From: Helicobacter sp.
Lineage (GTDB): Bacteria; Campylobacterota; Campylobacteria; Campylobacterales; Helicobacteraceae
DNA length: 64,000 nucleotides
Assembly: GCF_022770205.1 (NCBI RefSeq)
Contig: NZ_JALEIK010000016.1
Span: 58,228 to 122,227 of the forward strand
Direction: 5' to 3'
Of the stretch, positions 24,451-34,121 are shown piece by piece. The translations under genes were made by a program, and so were the position numbers. The notes under the pieces were generated by a model. That model had not been told where the DNA came from and ran no database searches. It worked only from the letters and a program-made list of their open reading frames with translations. Positions within the stretch are counted from its first letter, which is position 1; each line of letters begins with the position of its first letter.

Positions 24451-26238
24451 ATGTTAAAAAAGGGTTTGCATCTATTTAAACCTTATTCTATTAATGCATG
24501 TGAAGACATTAAATTTGCTATCAAGCAAGTGGCTTCGCAGTATAAGTGTGATGCAGATTCTTTTGACTTTGAACTTCAAGCAATCACAACTTATAAAAAA
24601 AATCTTTATGGCTATACATTAGAGCAAATTGATAGGGATGCTGTTGATGTGTTTTTGCAAAGATATGACAATATGTTGGAGCCAAACCTAATTGTTTCTC
24701 AGCGTTATTGCATTTTGATAAAAAAAAGAGAGTGCAAGGAAAAGCGATTCCATTTAAGTGCGGATAAAGGCTTTAGTGAAGCGTTTTTGTATTTTCATTG
24801 TGGTTTTACTTATAATAAAGAAGAGTTTGAAAATCTCTATGCGCAAATTAAAAAAGCAAAAGTATGGAATAAAATTCTGTGTTTTGATGAACAAAGAGAA
24901 AAAAAAGCACTAAGGGAATTTTTAGCAACATTAGTATATCCCCTTAAGGAAGAAGTGCGTTATTTATTGGTGCGTGGAATCAATTTGCTTGCGAGTGTTG
25001 AAGCGGCATTGGAGTTTAAGAAAGACATTAGTTTGCAATTCCAGACAATATCAAAAAATGAAGTCATTTGCGAGTATCAAAAGCCATTAGAGGGAAAGCC
25101 CGGCAGAAATATCCGCGGAGAGTATGTTGTGCCGCAAACTCCTAAAACAGAAGGGCAGATTTGTAGTTTAAAATATGATAGAGCCAGCATTATTCCTGTG
25201 GAATATCCCTGTAAGATTTCTTTTAAGAGCGCAATTGGTGGAATCTTAAAATATGAAGATGAATTTTTAAGCATTGAAGACACTCTAAGGACACAAGAGG
25301 TTTCTTTTAAGACGACTGGTTCTTTAATAGGAACAATTGATAGCGGGACGATTATTGATATTGTAGAAACAAATAGAATGAAAGAAGCCCTAGGGCAGGG
25401 AATGAAAATCCAAGCGGGGGAAGTTAATATTGAAGGCAATGTGGGACCTGATGCGATTGTGCATTCTAAAAAAGTGCGTGTTGGGGGATTAACACATCAA
25501 AGCGCAAAGATTTATGCAGATGATGTTGAGGTTGCAACGCATAAGGGATACATTAAGGGCAGGAATATTCAAGTTGCAATGCTAGAAGCAGGGATTATTG
25601 AAGGTAAAAAAGTAGAAGTGGAGGAAATGTATGGAGGCAAGATTTATGCAGAAGAAATTGTGATTCAAACTTTGCATTCCAATGCGTTTTTGTATGCTAC
25701 AAAGAGCATTCGTATTGTGTGTATGCAAAAGGGTGAGAATAAGTTTTTTCTAGCAGCAAATTATAGCCCTAGCCATAAAGAGCAATACAATACCCTTCTA
25801 GCACAAAAAAACGATTCCATTAAGGAAGCGATTCGTTTAACAAAAGAATTGAAGTTGGAGAGTTTAGAATTAATCAAACTTAAGGAAACTGCTGAGGAAG
25901 TGCGTAAGATTTTAATCCAATACAAAGATACACAAACAAAACCCCCAAGCCATCTGCTAGAGAAGTTTGAAACCTATCACAAACGCATTGTGGCGTTGCG
26001 CGAAAAAAGAGAAAAGATTAACCGCTTAAGCGAAGGTTTTAAAAATGCGCGCGATGCATTAGTTAAGCTAGATAAGCAAACAGAGAATGCGACTATTAGC
26101 ATTGAGAGTGGGTGGGTAGGATATAATGAGGTGCATTATACCTTTTATGCGCCAAGCAGAGAATTGCTTTGCATTCCAAAGCCCGGTGAGCCTTCAAAGG
26201 TTGTTTATACAAATAATAAAATAGAATTAATCTTATAA
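24451..26238 (+). CDS. FapA/DUF342 family protein
   Basis: 595 residues, cytosolic. Contains the FapA signature (KPGRNIRGEYVVPQTP, residues about 213-228), then a right-handed beta-helix-like run rich in Gly/Val/Ile (IDIVETNRMKEALGQG, VNIEGNVGPDAIVHSKKVRV). A long coiled coil follows at about 445-545. The N-terminal 180 residues are lineage-specific. DUF342 proteins are linked to polar flagellar assembly and chemotaxis localisation in Vibrio (FapA); that role here is inference. AAAGG lies 10 bases before ATG. Confidence 0.85.
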   Translation: MLKKGLHLFKPYSINACEDIKFAIKQVASQYKCDADSFDFELQAITTYKKNLYGYTLEQIDRDAVDVFLQRYDNMLEPNLIVSQRYCILIKKRECKEKRFHLSADKGFSEAFLYFHCGFTYNKEEFENLYAQIKKAKVWNKILCFDEQREKKALREFLATLVYPLKEEVRYLLVRGINLLASVEAALEFKKDISLQFQTISKNEVICEYQKPLEGKPGRNIRGEYVVPQTPKTEGQICSLKYDRASIIPVEYPCKISFKSAIGGILKYEDEFLSIEDTLRTQEVSFKTTGSLIGTIDSGTIIDIVETNRMKEALGQGMKIQAGEVNIEGNVGPDAIVHSKKVRVGGLTHQSAKIYADDVEVATHKGYIKGRNIQVAMLEAGIIEGKKVEVEEMYGGKIYAEEIVIQTLHSNAFLYATKSIRIVCMQKGENKFFLAANYSPSHKEQYNTLLAQKNDSIKEAIRLTKELKLESLELIKLKETAEEVRKILIQYKDTQTKPPSHLLEKFETYHKRIVALREKREKINRLSEGFKNARDALVKLDKQTENATISIESGWVGYNEVHYTFYAPSRELLCIPKPGEPSKVVYTNNKIELIL

Positions 26239-26247
26239 GGAAGGATG

Positions 26248-26829
26248 ATGATTATTGCATTAGAAGGAGAGATTTTTTTTAAAGAACCCACGCGCATTGG
26301 ATTAAAGTGTGCTGGGGTTGTATATGAAGTCTTTGTTTCTCTTCAGGCGTCTCATCAAATGCAGCAGAACATAGGAGAAAAGTTAACTTTGCACACCACG
26401 CAAATTATCCGCGAAGATGCACAAATGCTTTTTGGTTTTGTAGAATTGCTAGAAAAAAATTTGTTTGAACGCTTGATTAAAATCAATGGAGTGGGACCAA
26501 AAGTTGCAATGGCAATTCTCTCTACTTACACGCCCCAAACCTTTGCAAAAGTAGTAGAGAGCAATGATATAAAATCAATGCAACGCGTGCCGGGTATTGG
26601 ACAAAAGGGAGCTGGGAGAATCTTAGTGGAGCTCTCTGGGTGGTCGCTAGATTTAGTGCAAGGGGATAGCTTAAGTGTGTCAAAGGATTCCAACTTGCAA
26701 CAAGTGGTTTTAGCCCTAGAGTCTTTAGGCTATAAAAATGATGCGATAGCAAAGGCGACGAAGGGATTAGAGAATGATGAAGTAGGCGCAATGGTAAAGG
26801 CGGCTTTAAAACGCTTGCAAACATTATAA
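26248..26829 (+). CDS. ruvA: Holliday junction DNA helicase subunit RuvA
   Basis: Binds four-way junctions and loads RuvB. N-terminal OB domain (MIIALEGEIFFK), then tandem HhH motifs LIKINGVGPKVAMAIL (about residues 73-88) and MQRVPGIGQKGAGRILVEL (about 108-126), and a C-terminal RuvB-binding UBA-like domain. 193 residues from ATG 26248. ATG 26245 is in frame but touches the Shine-Dalgarno AAGGAAGG; 26248 gives better spacing and the family start MI. Confidence 0.96.
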   Translation: MIIALEGEIFFKEPTRIGLKCAGVVYEVFVSLQASHQMQQNIGEKLTLHTTQIIREDAQMLFGFVELLEKNLFERLIKINGVGPKVAMAILSTYTPQTFAKVVESNDIKSMQRVPGIGQKGAGRILVELSGWSLDLVQGDSLSVSKDSNLQQVVLALESLGYKNDAIAKATKGLENDEVGAMVKAALKRLQTL

Positions 26830-26841
26830 TTTAGGATAAAA

Positions 26842-28173
26842 ATGAGTAAAAAATTGCATTTAATTTCTTTAGGTTGCACGAAAAATTTAGTGGATAGCGA
26901 AGTGATGCTTGGGCGTTTAAGCACTTATGAAAACACGCAAGATGTAAGTGAAGCTGATGTTGTAATCGTTAATACCTGCGGTTTTATTGAAGCAGCAAAA
27001 CAAGAGAGTATCCAAACGCTATTAAACGCCCTAGAAGCTAAAAAAGATGGAGCGATTTTAGTGGCAAGTGGCTGTTTAAGTGAGCGTTATGCAAAGGAGT
27101 TAAAGCAAGAGATTCCAGAGATTGATATTATCACAGGCGTTGGGGATTATGATAAGATTGATGTGATGATTGAATCGCGCAAAAGGGGTGAAGAGATTTG
27201 TCAAAGTCAAAATGGCGTGTTTTTAGCCGATGAAACAACTAAGCGCGTGATTAGCGGCTCAAAAATCCACGCATACATTAAGCTCTCAGAAGGCTGTAAT
27301 CAAAAATGCAGTTTTTGTGCGATTCCAAGTTTTAAAGGCAAATTGCACTCACGCACACTAGAATCCACGCTTAAAGAAGTGCAAAATTTAGTCAAACAAG
27401 GCTTTAGAGATTTTAGCTTCATCTCCCAAGATTCTAGCTCTTATATGCGCGATTTAGGCGTTAAAGATGGACTTGTTGCGTTGATTAAGGGGATTGATAA
27501 GCTCGTTGAAAATGGCTTAGAGCTTAGAAGTGCTAGGATTTTATATCTCTATCCTTCTACTACTTCAAAGGAATTAATTCAAGCCATTTGTGATTCTAAA
27601 GTCTTTGTTAATTATTTTGATATGCCCTTACAGCACGCAAGTCCTAGTGTGTTAAAAACTATGGGAAGAAGCCATCATTTTAAAGATTTATTAAAAGCTA
27701 TGCGCAAAACTCCAAATAGCTTTATACGCACAAGTTTTATCCTTGGACACCCCGGCGAGAGTGAGAGTGATTTTGATGAGCTTTGTGCGTTTATTAAAGC
27801 ATTTCCTTTTGATAGAATGAATCTTTTTGCCTTTTCTAAAGAAGAAGGCACAAAAAGTGCGGAAATGGAGCAGATTCCACAAAAGACTATTAATGCGCGT
27901 TTAAAGGTGGTGAATGCGATTTTTACCAAGCAGTATCAAGCGGATTTAAAGGCGCTTGAAGGCAGAGAGATTGTAGCAATTATTGAAGGAAAGTCAGAAG
28001 AGTCAGAATATTTTTATAGCGCAAGGGATGTGCGCTTTGCTCCTAGCATAGATGGGGAGATTTTAATCAATGATTCCTTGCTTGAAGGTGCGCTTGAAGC
28101 GGGGTATTACAGGGTTAAGATTACAGAAGTGGTGGGGGAAAATGTGCTTGGGCGTGTGATTGCGCGTGCTTAG
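26842..28173 (+). CDS. rimO: Ribosomal protein S12 methylthiotransferase RimO
   Basis: Radical-SAM enzyme that beta-methylthiolates the conserved Asp of ribosomal protein S12. UPF0004 domain begins KLHLISLGCTKNLVDSEVML, a RimO hallmark, with further cysteines in NTCGF and SGCLS. Radical-SAM motif SEGCNQKCSFCAIPSFKGK (residues about 150-168). C-terminal TRAM domain. 443 residues; AGGA 5 bases before ATG. This is the second methylthiotransferase in the window after mtaB; the LGCTKN and SFCAIP motifs separate them. Confidence 0.95.
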   Translation: MSKKLHLISLGCTKNLVDSEVMLGRLSTYENTQDVSEADVVIVNTCGFIEAAKQESIQTLLNALEAKKDGAILVASGCLSERYAKELKQEIPEIDIITGVGDYDKIDVMIESRKRGEEICQSQNGVFLADETTKRVISGSKIHAYIKLSEGCNQKCSFCAIPSFKGKLHSRTLESTLKEVQNLVKQGFRDFSFISQDSSSYMRDLGVKDGLVALIKGIDKLVENGLELRSARILYLYPSTTSKELIQAICDSKVFVNYFDMPLQHASPSVLKTMGRSHHFKDLLKAMRKTPNSFIRTSFILGHPGESESDFDELCAFIKAFPFDRMNLFAFSKEEGTKSAEMEQIPQKTINARLKVVNAIFTKQYQADLKALEGREIVAIIEGKSEESEYFYSARDVRFAPSIDGEILINDSLLEGALEAGYYRVKITEVVGENVLGRVIARA

Positions 28174-29167
28174 GCTTGAATTTTTAGAATTTTTAAGGGA
28201 TGGGCGGAATCTTTTAGCCTTTTCAGCAGGGGTGGATTCTAGCGCATTGTATTTTTTGTTGCGTGAGCGTGGAATTTCTTTTGATGTGGCGATTGTGGAT
28301 TATGGGATAAGGAAGCAATCTAGGCTTGAAGTAGAGAGGGCTAAAACGCTTTGTTTTTGGGACAAGAGGCAGTGCTTTGTGAAGGTTGCAGAGCCGATTT
28401 TAAAGGATTTTGAACACACAGCACGCAAGGTGCGCTATGCTTTTTTTGAAGAAATTATCAAAGAGCAGGATTATTGCAATTTGATTTTAGCGCATCAGTT
28501 AAATGACGCTTTTGAATGGTTTTTAATGCAGTTTTGCAAGGGTTCAAGTTTGCTTACAATGCAGGGCTGCTATGAAAGGCAGGGGATTGTGGATTATAGG
28601 GTGGTTAGACCGCTGCTTAAAATTTCAAGGCAGGAAATTTTAGAGTATTTAAGAAAGCAGAGAATTTTTTATTTTGAAGATTTTAGCAATTTAGATTCCA
28701 AGTTTTTGCGCAATGCTTTTAGGAGTAGGTTTAGCAATCCATTATTAGAGAGCTTTAAAGATGGAATCGCTTTTAGCTTGGAGCAATTAGAGAATGAAAT
28801 TGTAGATGTAAAGCCATTTAGGATTCCCTCTTTAGAGCCTTTTTATGTCTTTAGAAATGGAAGTGTGGAACAAATTGATAGGGCGTGTAAAATGTGTGGA
28901 ATCTTGTTATCACGCACACAGAGATTGGATTTAAAAGCCCGCTTAGGGGGAGAATTTTCTGTGGTGTTACAGGGTAGAATTAGCATAGAAAAGTTTTGGG
29001 ATAGAATTTTTATTGCACCTTTTAATGTGCGTGCAGTTGCGATTCCAAAAGAATTTAAAGAAAAATATCGCAAGCTTAGGATTCCAAAGCGGTTTAGATT
29101 ATTTTTAGAAAATGCAAGAGCATTAAACAAGCTTGAAGCAGTGCTAGTTAAATTAAAGGGAGTGTGA
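28166..29167 (+). CDS. tilS: tRNA(Ile)-lysidine synthase
   Basis: Converts C34 of the CAU-anticodon tRNA-Ile to lysidine; normally essential. N-type ATP pyrophosphatase with P-loop LLAFSAGVDSSALYFLL near residues 14-30 (SAGVDS, not the more usual SGGxDS), then VDYGIRKQS and a HQLNDAFEWFLMQFCKG segment for the HxxDDxxET region. 333 residues from GTG 28166; TTG 28160 is an alternative. No C-terminal TilS_C domain is obvious. It overlaps rimO by 8 bases. Confidence 0.88.
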   Translation: MLRLEFLEFLRDGRNLLAFSAGVDSSALYFLLRERGISFDVAIVDYGIRKQSRLEVERAKTLCFWDKRQCFVKVAEPILKDFEHTARKVRYAFFEEIIKEQDYCNLILAHQLNDAFEWFLMQFCKGSSLLTMQGCYERQGIVDYRVVRPLLKISRQEILEYLRKQRIFYFEDFSNLDSKFLRNAFRSRFSNPLLESFKDGIAFSLEQLENEIVDVKPFRIPSLEPFYVFRNGSVEQIDRACKMCGILLSRTQRLDLKARLGGEFSVVLQGRISIEKFWDRIFIAPFNVRAVAIPKEFKEKYRKLRIPKRFRLFLENARALNKLEAVLVKLKGV

Positions 29168-29191
29168 TGGCAAATTTTATGCACTAAGAAT

Positions 29192-29962
29192 TTAGAATTG
29201 ATGGAATAAATTTGCGTTACAGATTTCTTTAAAAAACCCATTTTTATCACGCAAAATAGCATTTTGTAAGCCTTCTTCTATATCTGTTTTAAAGACTATT
29301 TTTCCTTGGTGTAACACAATAATTTCTTGGCAAAATTGCAAAATAATCCGTATATCGTGTGAAATTACAATGAAAGTCATTCCAAGCTTTTTTTGCAATT
29401 CTCTTAATTCTGTGATAATTTGCATTTGTAGATGTGTGTCTAAATTAGATAATGCTTCATCTAAGATTAAAACTTTTGGTTTTAAAGCAATGCTTCTTGC
29501 AATTGCGATTCTTTGTTGTTCTCCCCCGCTAAAAAATGCACTTCTTTTGTCTAAATACTCTAAGCGCAGTCGCACCATTTGCGCTAAGTTTTTGCTTGCT
29601 TGATTGGAATCCTTAAGTGTTTCAAAATTTCTAATGCCTTCAAGCAGACATTCTTTTGCGCTAAATCTAGGATTTAAAGAGCTTTGAGGATCTTGAAAAA
29701 TTGCTTGAATATTTTTTTTTATTAAGGGATTGTAATGCTCTGTGCCAAAAATTTCTATGCGTCCTGTTTTTGGCTTTTCTAAACCTAATAAAAGACGCGC
29801 TAAAGTTGATTTGCCCGCTCCATTTTTTCCTAAAATTCCTAGGTTTCTATCCTTTTTAAGAGAGAAGCTAATGTTTTCTAAAGCAGTGTGCTTTTTCTTA
29901 GAGAAAAAATTTCCTTTCTGGTAACATTGTGATACATTTTGCACTTTAATTAATTCCTGCAC
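29192..29962 (-). CDS. Nickel ABC importer ATP-binding subunit, NikE/NikV-like
   Basis: Oligopeptide/nickel-type ABC ATPase of 256 residues: Walker A GKNGAGKST (about 44-52), Q-loop FQDPQSSLNPRFS, signature FSGGEQQRIAIARS, Walker B VLILDEALSNLD, H-loop VISHDIR. It is the last gene of a five-gene minus-strand operon with a NikA-like binding protein and overlaps the preceding ATPase by 17 bases. Nickel as substrate is inferred from the binding protein; nickel feeds hydrogenase and urease in Helicobacter. Confidence 0.88.
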   Translation of the reverse strand: MQELIKVQNVSQCYQKGNFFSKKKHTALENISFSLKKDRNLGILGKNGAGKSTLARLLLGLEKPKTGRIEIFGTEHYNPLIKKNIQAIFQDPQSSLNPRFSAKECLLEGIRNFETLKDSNQASKNLAQMVRLRLEYLDKRSAFFSGGEQQRIAIARSIALKPKVLILDEALSNLDTHLQMQIITELRELQKKLGMTFIVISHDIRIILQFCQEIIVLHQGKIVFKTDIEEGLQNAILRDKNGFFKEICNANLFHQF

Positions 29963-30674
29963 TAAAATCTCCCCATAATGTTTTGTAGAGTTTTTGATTT
30001 TCTTCTAAGATTTCTTTTGTTTTTGCCATTTTTGGCTGTTTTAAAACTTCTTTGAGGGAACCTGTTTCAATAATCTTTCCACTATCTAAAACAATGACTC
30101 TATCCGCAATTTTTGCAGCCATTAATAAGTCGTGTGTGATAAAAAATAATCCAAACCCTAATTGCTTTTGTAGATTTAAAAGCAAATTGATAACTTTCCA
30201 CACGCCAATGCTATCCAAATCGCTTGTCATCTCATCAGCAAAAATCATCTGCGGTTGAATGCTAAGAGCAAGGGCAATCATTATTCTTTGGAGCATTCCT
30301 CCGCTTAATTCAAAGGGATACATACTAAGAATATCTTGTGTCAATTCCACTTCTTCTAAATAAAATTTTTCTTCTTTAATGTTTCTTGCTCTAAAAGTTT
30401 CTAAAAAATGCTCTTTTATTGTATAGATTTCATCAAAACAACTTGCAGGGTTTTGTAGGATAACTCCTATCTTTTCTTCATTGACTTTGATTGTTCCTTG
30501 TGTGATTTTTAGATTCTGTGGTAATAGATTTAAAATGCTTCGCATTAAAAGGCTTTTTCCGCTTCCACTCTCGCCAATTAAAGCAACCCTTTCTCCCTTT
30601 TTAATCTCTAATGTAATGTTATTTAAAATCACCCTATCTTCACTAGCAAGAGATAAATTTTGCACTTTAATCAT
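29946..30674 (-). CDS. Nickel ABC importer ATP-binding subunit, NikD/NikW-like
   Basis: 242 residues: Walker A GESGSGKS (about 35-42), signature LSGGMLQRIMIALALS, Walker B MIFADEMTSDLD, H-loop FITHDLLMAAK. Partner of the following ATPase; the pair forms a heterodimeric ATPase as in NikDE or DppDF. It overlaps the nikC-like permease by 8 bases. The C-terminus lacks the usual long oligopeptide-transporter iron-sulfur type extension. Confidence 0.88.
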   Translation of the reverse strand: MIKVQNLSLASEDRVILNNITLEIKKGERVALIGESGSGKSLLMRSILNLLPQNLKITQGTIKVNEEKIGVILQNPASCFDEIYTIKEHFLETFRARNIKEEKFYLEEVELTQDILSMYPFELSGGMLQRIMIALALSIQPQMIFADEMTSDLDSIGVWKVINLLLNLQKQLGFGLFFITHDLLMAAKIADRVIVLDSGKIIETGSLKEVLKQPKMAKTKEILEENQKLYKTLWGDFSAGIN

Positions 30675-31476
30675 TTTTAACCTTTAAGGAATCTAAGGAA
30701 TATTTATCTCTTAATGCTTCCCCTAGAGTGTTAAATATCGCAACAGAAATAAGAATGCAAAGACCTGGATACACCATTAAATAGGGGTGCTCCATTACAT
30801 AAGGGGAAAAATCTTGAATCATCACTCCCCATTCTGGAGTAGGGGCTTGCACGCCAAGTCCAAGAAATGATAAACTAGCAATATGCAATAGCATATGTCC
30901 AAAATCAAGGGTAATTAAAATTACCATTTGCACAAAAACATTTGGCAGGATATAGCGTAGTAAAATCTTAATTTCGCTAACACCTAAAACTTTTGCTGCT
31001 TGTATGTATTTTTGTGTTCTTAATTCTAAGACAATGCTTCTTACCATTCTTGCATACCAAGCCCAATGCGTTAAAGCAATGGCTAAAATAACATTTTCTA
31101 ATCCAACGCCTAAGAATGCAATTAAAAATAAAGAAAGCACAAATGTGGGAAATGTCAAAAACACATCACAAATTCTCATCAGAATACTATCTATGCTACC
31201 CCCTTTGTATCCTGCAAACATTCCTACACTAAAGGATGTTACAAGAATTAATGCAAAGATTGCAAAAAGACTAAAAAACGAAGTCCTAGCACCATAACCC
31301 AAGCGGCTTAAAATATCTCTTCCTAAATGATCAGTGCCTAACCAATGCTCAAAGCTAGGGGGCAATAGCTTCATATCTAAATCTCCAGAGCTTGGATCAT
31401 AGGGAAAAATAAATGGAGCAAAAATAGCAACTAGAAGTATAGAAATGGCAAGAAAAGCAGAAATTCTTAAGCGCAT
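30667..31476 (-). CDS. Nickel ABC importer permease, NikC/NikX-like
   Basis: 269 residues, DppC/NikC family. N-terminal TM anchor (residues 8-28) followed by the loop HWLGTDHLGRDILSRLGYGA, the hallmark of C-type permeases. Five further TM helices, with the coupling-helix region VRSIVLELRTQKYIQAAKVLG. It follows the B-type permease after 9 bases with GGAAGGG upstream of ATG 31476. Confidence 0.9.
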   Translation of the reverse strand: MRLRISAFLAISILLVAIFAPFIFPYDPSSGDLDMKLLPPSFEHWLGTDHLGRDILSRLGYGARTSFFSLFAIFALILVTSFSVGMFAGYKGGSIDSILMRICDVFLTFPTFVLSLFLIAFLGVGLENVILAIALTHWAWYARMVRSIVLELRTQKYIQAAKVLGVSEIKILLRYILPNVFVQMVILITLDFGHMLLHIASLSFLGLGVQAPTPEWGVMIQDFSPYVMEHPYLMVYPGLCILISVAIFNTLGEALRDKYSLDSLKVKND

Positions 31477-31485
31477 ACCCTTCCT

Positions 31486-32418
31486 TTATACCTGTTTATA
31501 GCGAATCTTTGGATTTAAATAAGCAAGTATAATATCAACTATTAAGTTTAAGACAACAAAGACTGCAACCATAATCAACATAAAGGCTTGAACTACAGGA
31601 TAATCGTGATTATAAATTGCACTCACTGCATAGCGTCCAAAACCCGGAAGTCCAAATAAAATTTCTACCACGACAGCACCTCCTAGTAATTCTCCAAAAT
31701 GCATACCAAAAGAAGTGATGATGGGCAGAAGAGAATTTTTAAAAATATGCCCTCGGACAACAGCTTTTGGTAATCCTCTAGCATATGCGTATAAAACACT
31801 CCTTTTATTTTGATGCTCTAAAAAGCTTACACGCACTAGGCGCATATTAATTGCAAGAGACATTAAACTTAAAGTAATGATTGGTAGAATGTAGCTTTTC
31901 CAAGAAATTTGCGCATAAGGAGATAGGATTCCAAAATAAACTGAGAAAACATAAATTAAAAAGAATCCTAACCAAAAGCTAGGAGTAGAAACTGCAAAAA
32001 ATGCAAAACCCCCTAATGCCCTATCGGTAAAAGTGTCCTTTTTGATAGCTGCTAAAACTCCAAATAACACACCAAATACTATTACAAAGAGCATTGAGAG
32101 AAAGGCTAGATTTAAAGTTGTGGGTAAGTAGTAAAGAATATCTTCTAATACAGAGCGTTTTGTTACATAAGAAATTCCAAAATCAAAATGCAAAAGATTT
32201 TTAAACCATATCCAATATTGTTCTAAAAATGGGAGATTTAAGCCAAGCTTAATGCGTGCTAGTTCTAATGCTTCTTGTGTGGGGGGGATTTGTGATTGCA
32301 AAAGATAGGCGAAGGCTGGATCAACAGGTCCTAGCCGTAAAATTGCAAAAACACAAAAAGAAACGATGCATAAAAGGAGGATGCAAAATAAAAGTCTCTG
32401 AAAAATAAATGGAAGCAT
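31486..32418 (-). CDS. Nickel ABC importer permease, NikB/NikY-like
   Basis: 310 residues, DppB/NikB family. TM1 at about 8-27, RLGPVDPAFAYLLQSQIPP after it, a periplasmic loop with LPFLEQYWIWFKNLLHFDFG, then TM helices and the coupling-helix segment RLVRVSFLEHQNKRSVLYAYARG. C-terminal GELLGGAVVVEILFGLPGFG is typical of the family. Its start overlaps the binding-protein stop by one base (TAATG). Confidence 0.9.
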   Translation of the reverse strand: MLPFIFQRLLFCILLLCIVSFCVFAILRLGPVDPAFAYLLQSQIPPTQEALELARIKLGLNLPFLEQYWIWFKNLLHFDFGISYVTKRSVLEDILYYLPTTLNLAFLSMLFVIVFGVLFGVLAAIKKDTFTDRALGGFAFFAVSTPSFWLGFFLIYVFSVYFGILSPYAQISWKSYILPIITLSLMSLAINMRLVRVSFLEHQNKRSVLYAYARGLPKAVVRGHIFKNSLLPIITSFGMHFGELLGGAVVVEILFGLPGFGRYAVSAIYNHDYPVVQAFMLIMVAVFVVLNLIVDIILAYLNPKIRYKQV

Positions 32419-33914
32419 TAAGGGAGTTCCATCTCTTCAAAGAGGAATTCCCATTCCATTTCTCCTAGAGAATAGGATTTAATTTTTTCTTTATTATAGA
32501 TTCCAAGGACAGAACCATAGCTAATTGGCAGATAAACCGCTCCTTTTTCTAAAGTCTCTAAAAGTATTTTGTAATTTTCTTGAATGATTTGTGTATCTGC
32601 GGAATCTAAAATTGTGCGGATTGCTTGATTGATTGCTGGCTTTTGTTCTAAATCTTTTTGTATTGCATAATCAGCGTGCGTAGGAATCAGCATTGAGGAA
32701 ATAAAGGAATGCGGATCAAAGGGGCTTCCCCAAGTTTCATTAAAGATTAAATCAAAATCTCCATTTGTTTGTTTATTGTAAAAAGAAATTGATTCTGTCG
32801 CATTTAATTTAATAGGGATTCCAACTTTTGATAAATCACTCTGAACAACTTCTGCAACTGCCTTTTGTAAAGGATCGTTTGCGATATAAACAAATTCTAG
32901 CTCTTTAACATCGCTAGGGAGAATTTCTTTTGCTTTTTGTCTGTCGTATTTTCTAGGAGATAAATCAACATTGCAGTAAGGAACATCTGCATCAAATAAA
33001 GTAAAGGCTTGTTTGTCAATTTTTAATAGAATTCTCTCCCAAATTTTATCTCTATCTACTCCGTAAATAATTGTTTCGCGCAAATTTATGTCTTGTGTGG
33101 TTCTATCCTTTGAAGCATTGATGGCAATGTGAAATGTCCCTTGGGGTTTTGAAGCCACAACTGCGAATTTTGGATTCTGTGAGAAATGCTTATAATTCTC
33201 TCTTGAAACAGCATCTTTGCCCACTAGAATATCTACACTACCACCCTTTAATGCTAAAACGCGAGCATTTGCATCGGGCAATACTTTCATAATAAATTTA
33301 GAGATTTCCGGTTTTTTGCCTGTGTAGTGAGAGTTTAATATAAACTCATCTTGAACTCCTAAAATGCTTTTTTCTAGCTTCCACACACCACTGCCAATTG
33401 GAGCTAGGATTCCATCTTTTGTGCTTCCATTAATCATCGCATTAGGAGAAATGAAGCGATAAGGTCGTGGCAGGCTTAACTCATTTAATGTTGCGATGTA
33501 AGGACTATTTAAGACTAAGATAAATGTTTTGGAATCCTTTGCTTTTGCGCTTACAATTTTATTGGTAATCCCAAGCCAAGAATGCTCTTCTTTGTTTTCT
33601 AAAATTGCATCAAAATTTTTTTCAATAGCATAGGCATCAAGAGGAGAACCATCAGAAAATTTTAAATTCTCTTTAATGGTGAAAGTGTAGATTTTGCCAT
33701 CTGGAGAAATCTCCCATTTTTCAGCAACTTGTGGTTTTGCTTCACCTTTTTCATAGCGCACTAAAGATTGATAAACCATAATCTGTGCATATAATTCATT
33801 AGGGGAATAAAGATGGGGATTAATCTTTCCTGCATTGGAAGGCCAAGCGCCTACAATTTGCGTGGCAAATCCAAAAGAAATACAACTCAGCAAACATAAA
33901 AAAACTTTAAGCAT
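32418..33914 (-). CDS. nikA: Nickel-binding periplasmic protein, NikA/NikZ-like
   Basis: SBP_bac_5 family, 498 residues with a signal peptide (1-17, LKVFLCLLSCISFGFA). It parallels E. coli NikA closely: PHLYSPNELYAQIMVYQSLV, LSLPRPYRFISP (Arg pocket), FNETWGSPFDPHSFISSMLI followed by PTHADYA, whose His matches the nickel-ligating His416 region of E. coli NikA. The frame extends 54 codons upstream to 34076; ATG 33914 is chosen because it gives the signal peptide and has AAGGA upstream. It heads the five-gene importer operon. I could not identify a clear NikR box in the 155 bases upstream. Confidence 0.9.
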   Translation of the reverse strand: MLKVFLCLLSCISFGFATQIVGAWPSNAGKINPHLYSPNELYAQIMVYQSLVRYEKGEAKPQVAEKWEISPDGKIYTFTIKENLKFSDGSPLDAYAIEKNFDAILENKEEHSWLGITNKIVSAKAKDSKTFILVLNSPYIATLNELSLPRPYRFISPNAMINGSTKDGILAPIGSGVWKLEKSILGVQDEFILNSHYTGKKPEISKFIMKVLPDANARVLALKGGSVDILVGKDAVSRENYKHFSQNPKFAVVASKPQGTFHIAINASKDRTTQDINLRETIIYGVDRDKIWERILLKIDKQAFTLFDADVPYCNVDLSPRKYDRQKAKEILPSDVKELEFVYIANDPLQKAVAEVVQSDLSKVGIPIKLNATESISFYNKQTNGDFDLIFNETWGSPFDPHSFISSMLIPTHADYAIQKDLEQKPAINQAIRTILDSADTQIIQENYKILLETLEKGAVYLPISYGSVLGIYNKEKIKSYSLGEMEWEFLFEEMELP

Positions 33915-34069
33915 CAACAATCCTTCTTTTGTAAAAAATTTAACCATTCTATCTAAAAATTCATTTAAAAGAAAGTTATAAAAAGTAAAATTATGATTAA
34001 TCAAAGATAAATACAGAGTTAATGCTATATATGGGTGCGAGATAGTCAGAGATTGATATTGATAGATGG

Positions 34070-34089
34070 CGCCCAAGAGAACTTGGGCG
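34070..34089 (-). terminator. GC-rich hairpin downstream of pxpC
   Basis: CGCCCAAG (34070-34077), AGAA, CTTGGGCG (34082-34089): perfect 8-bp stem with a 4-base loop, standing out in very AT-rich DNA 33 bases beyond the pxpC stop. No U-run follows on the minus strand, so it may be a processing or stability hairpin instead of a classic intrinsic terminator. It separates the pxp operon from the nik operon, both on the minus strand. Confidence 0.5.
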
Positions 34090-34121
34090 TAACAATAAGT
34101 AATATTTTTGGTTTAGTTTAT

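Noticed and set aside
33915..34069. NikR operator upstream of nikA
   Set aside because: I looked for the H. pylori-type TATWATT-N11-AATWATA pattern and found no convincing match in this AT-rich gap.
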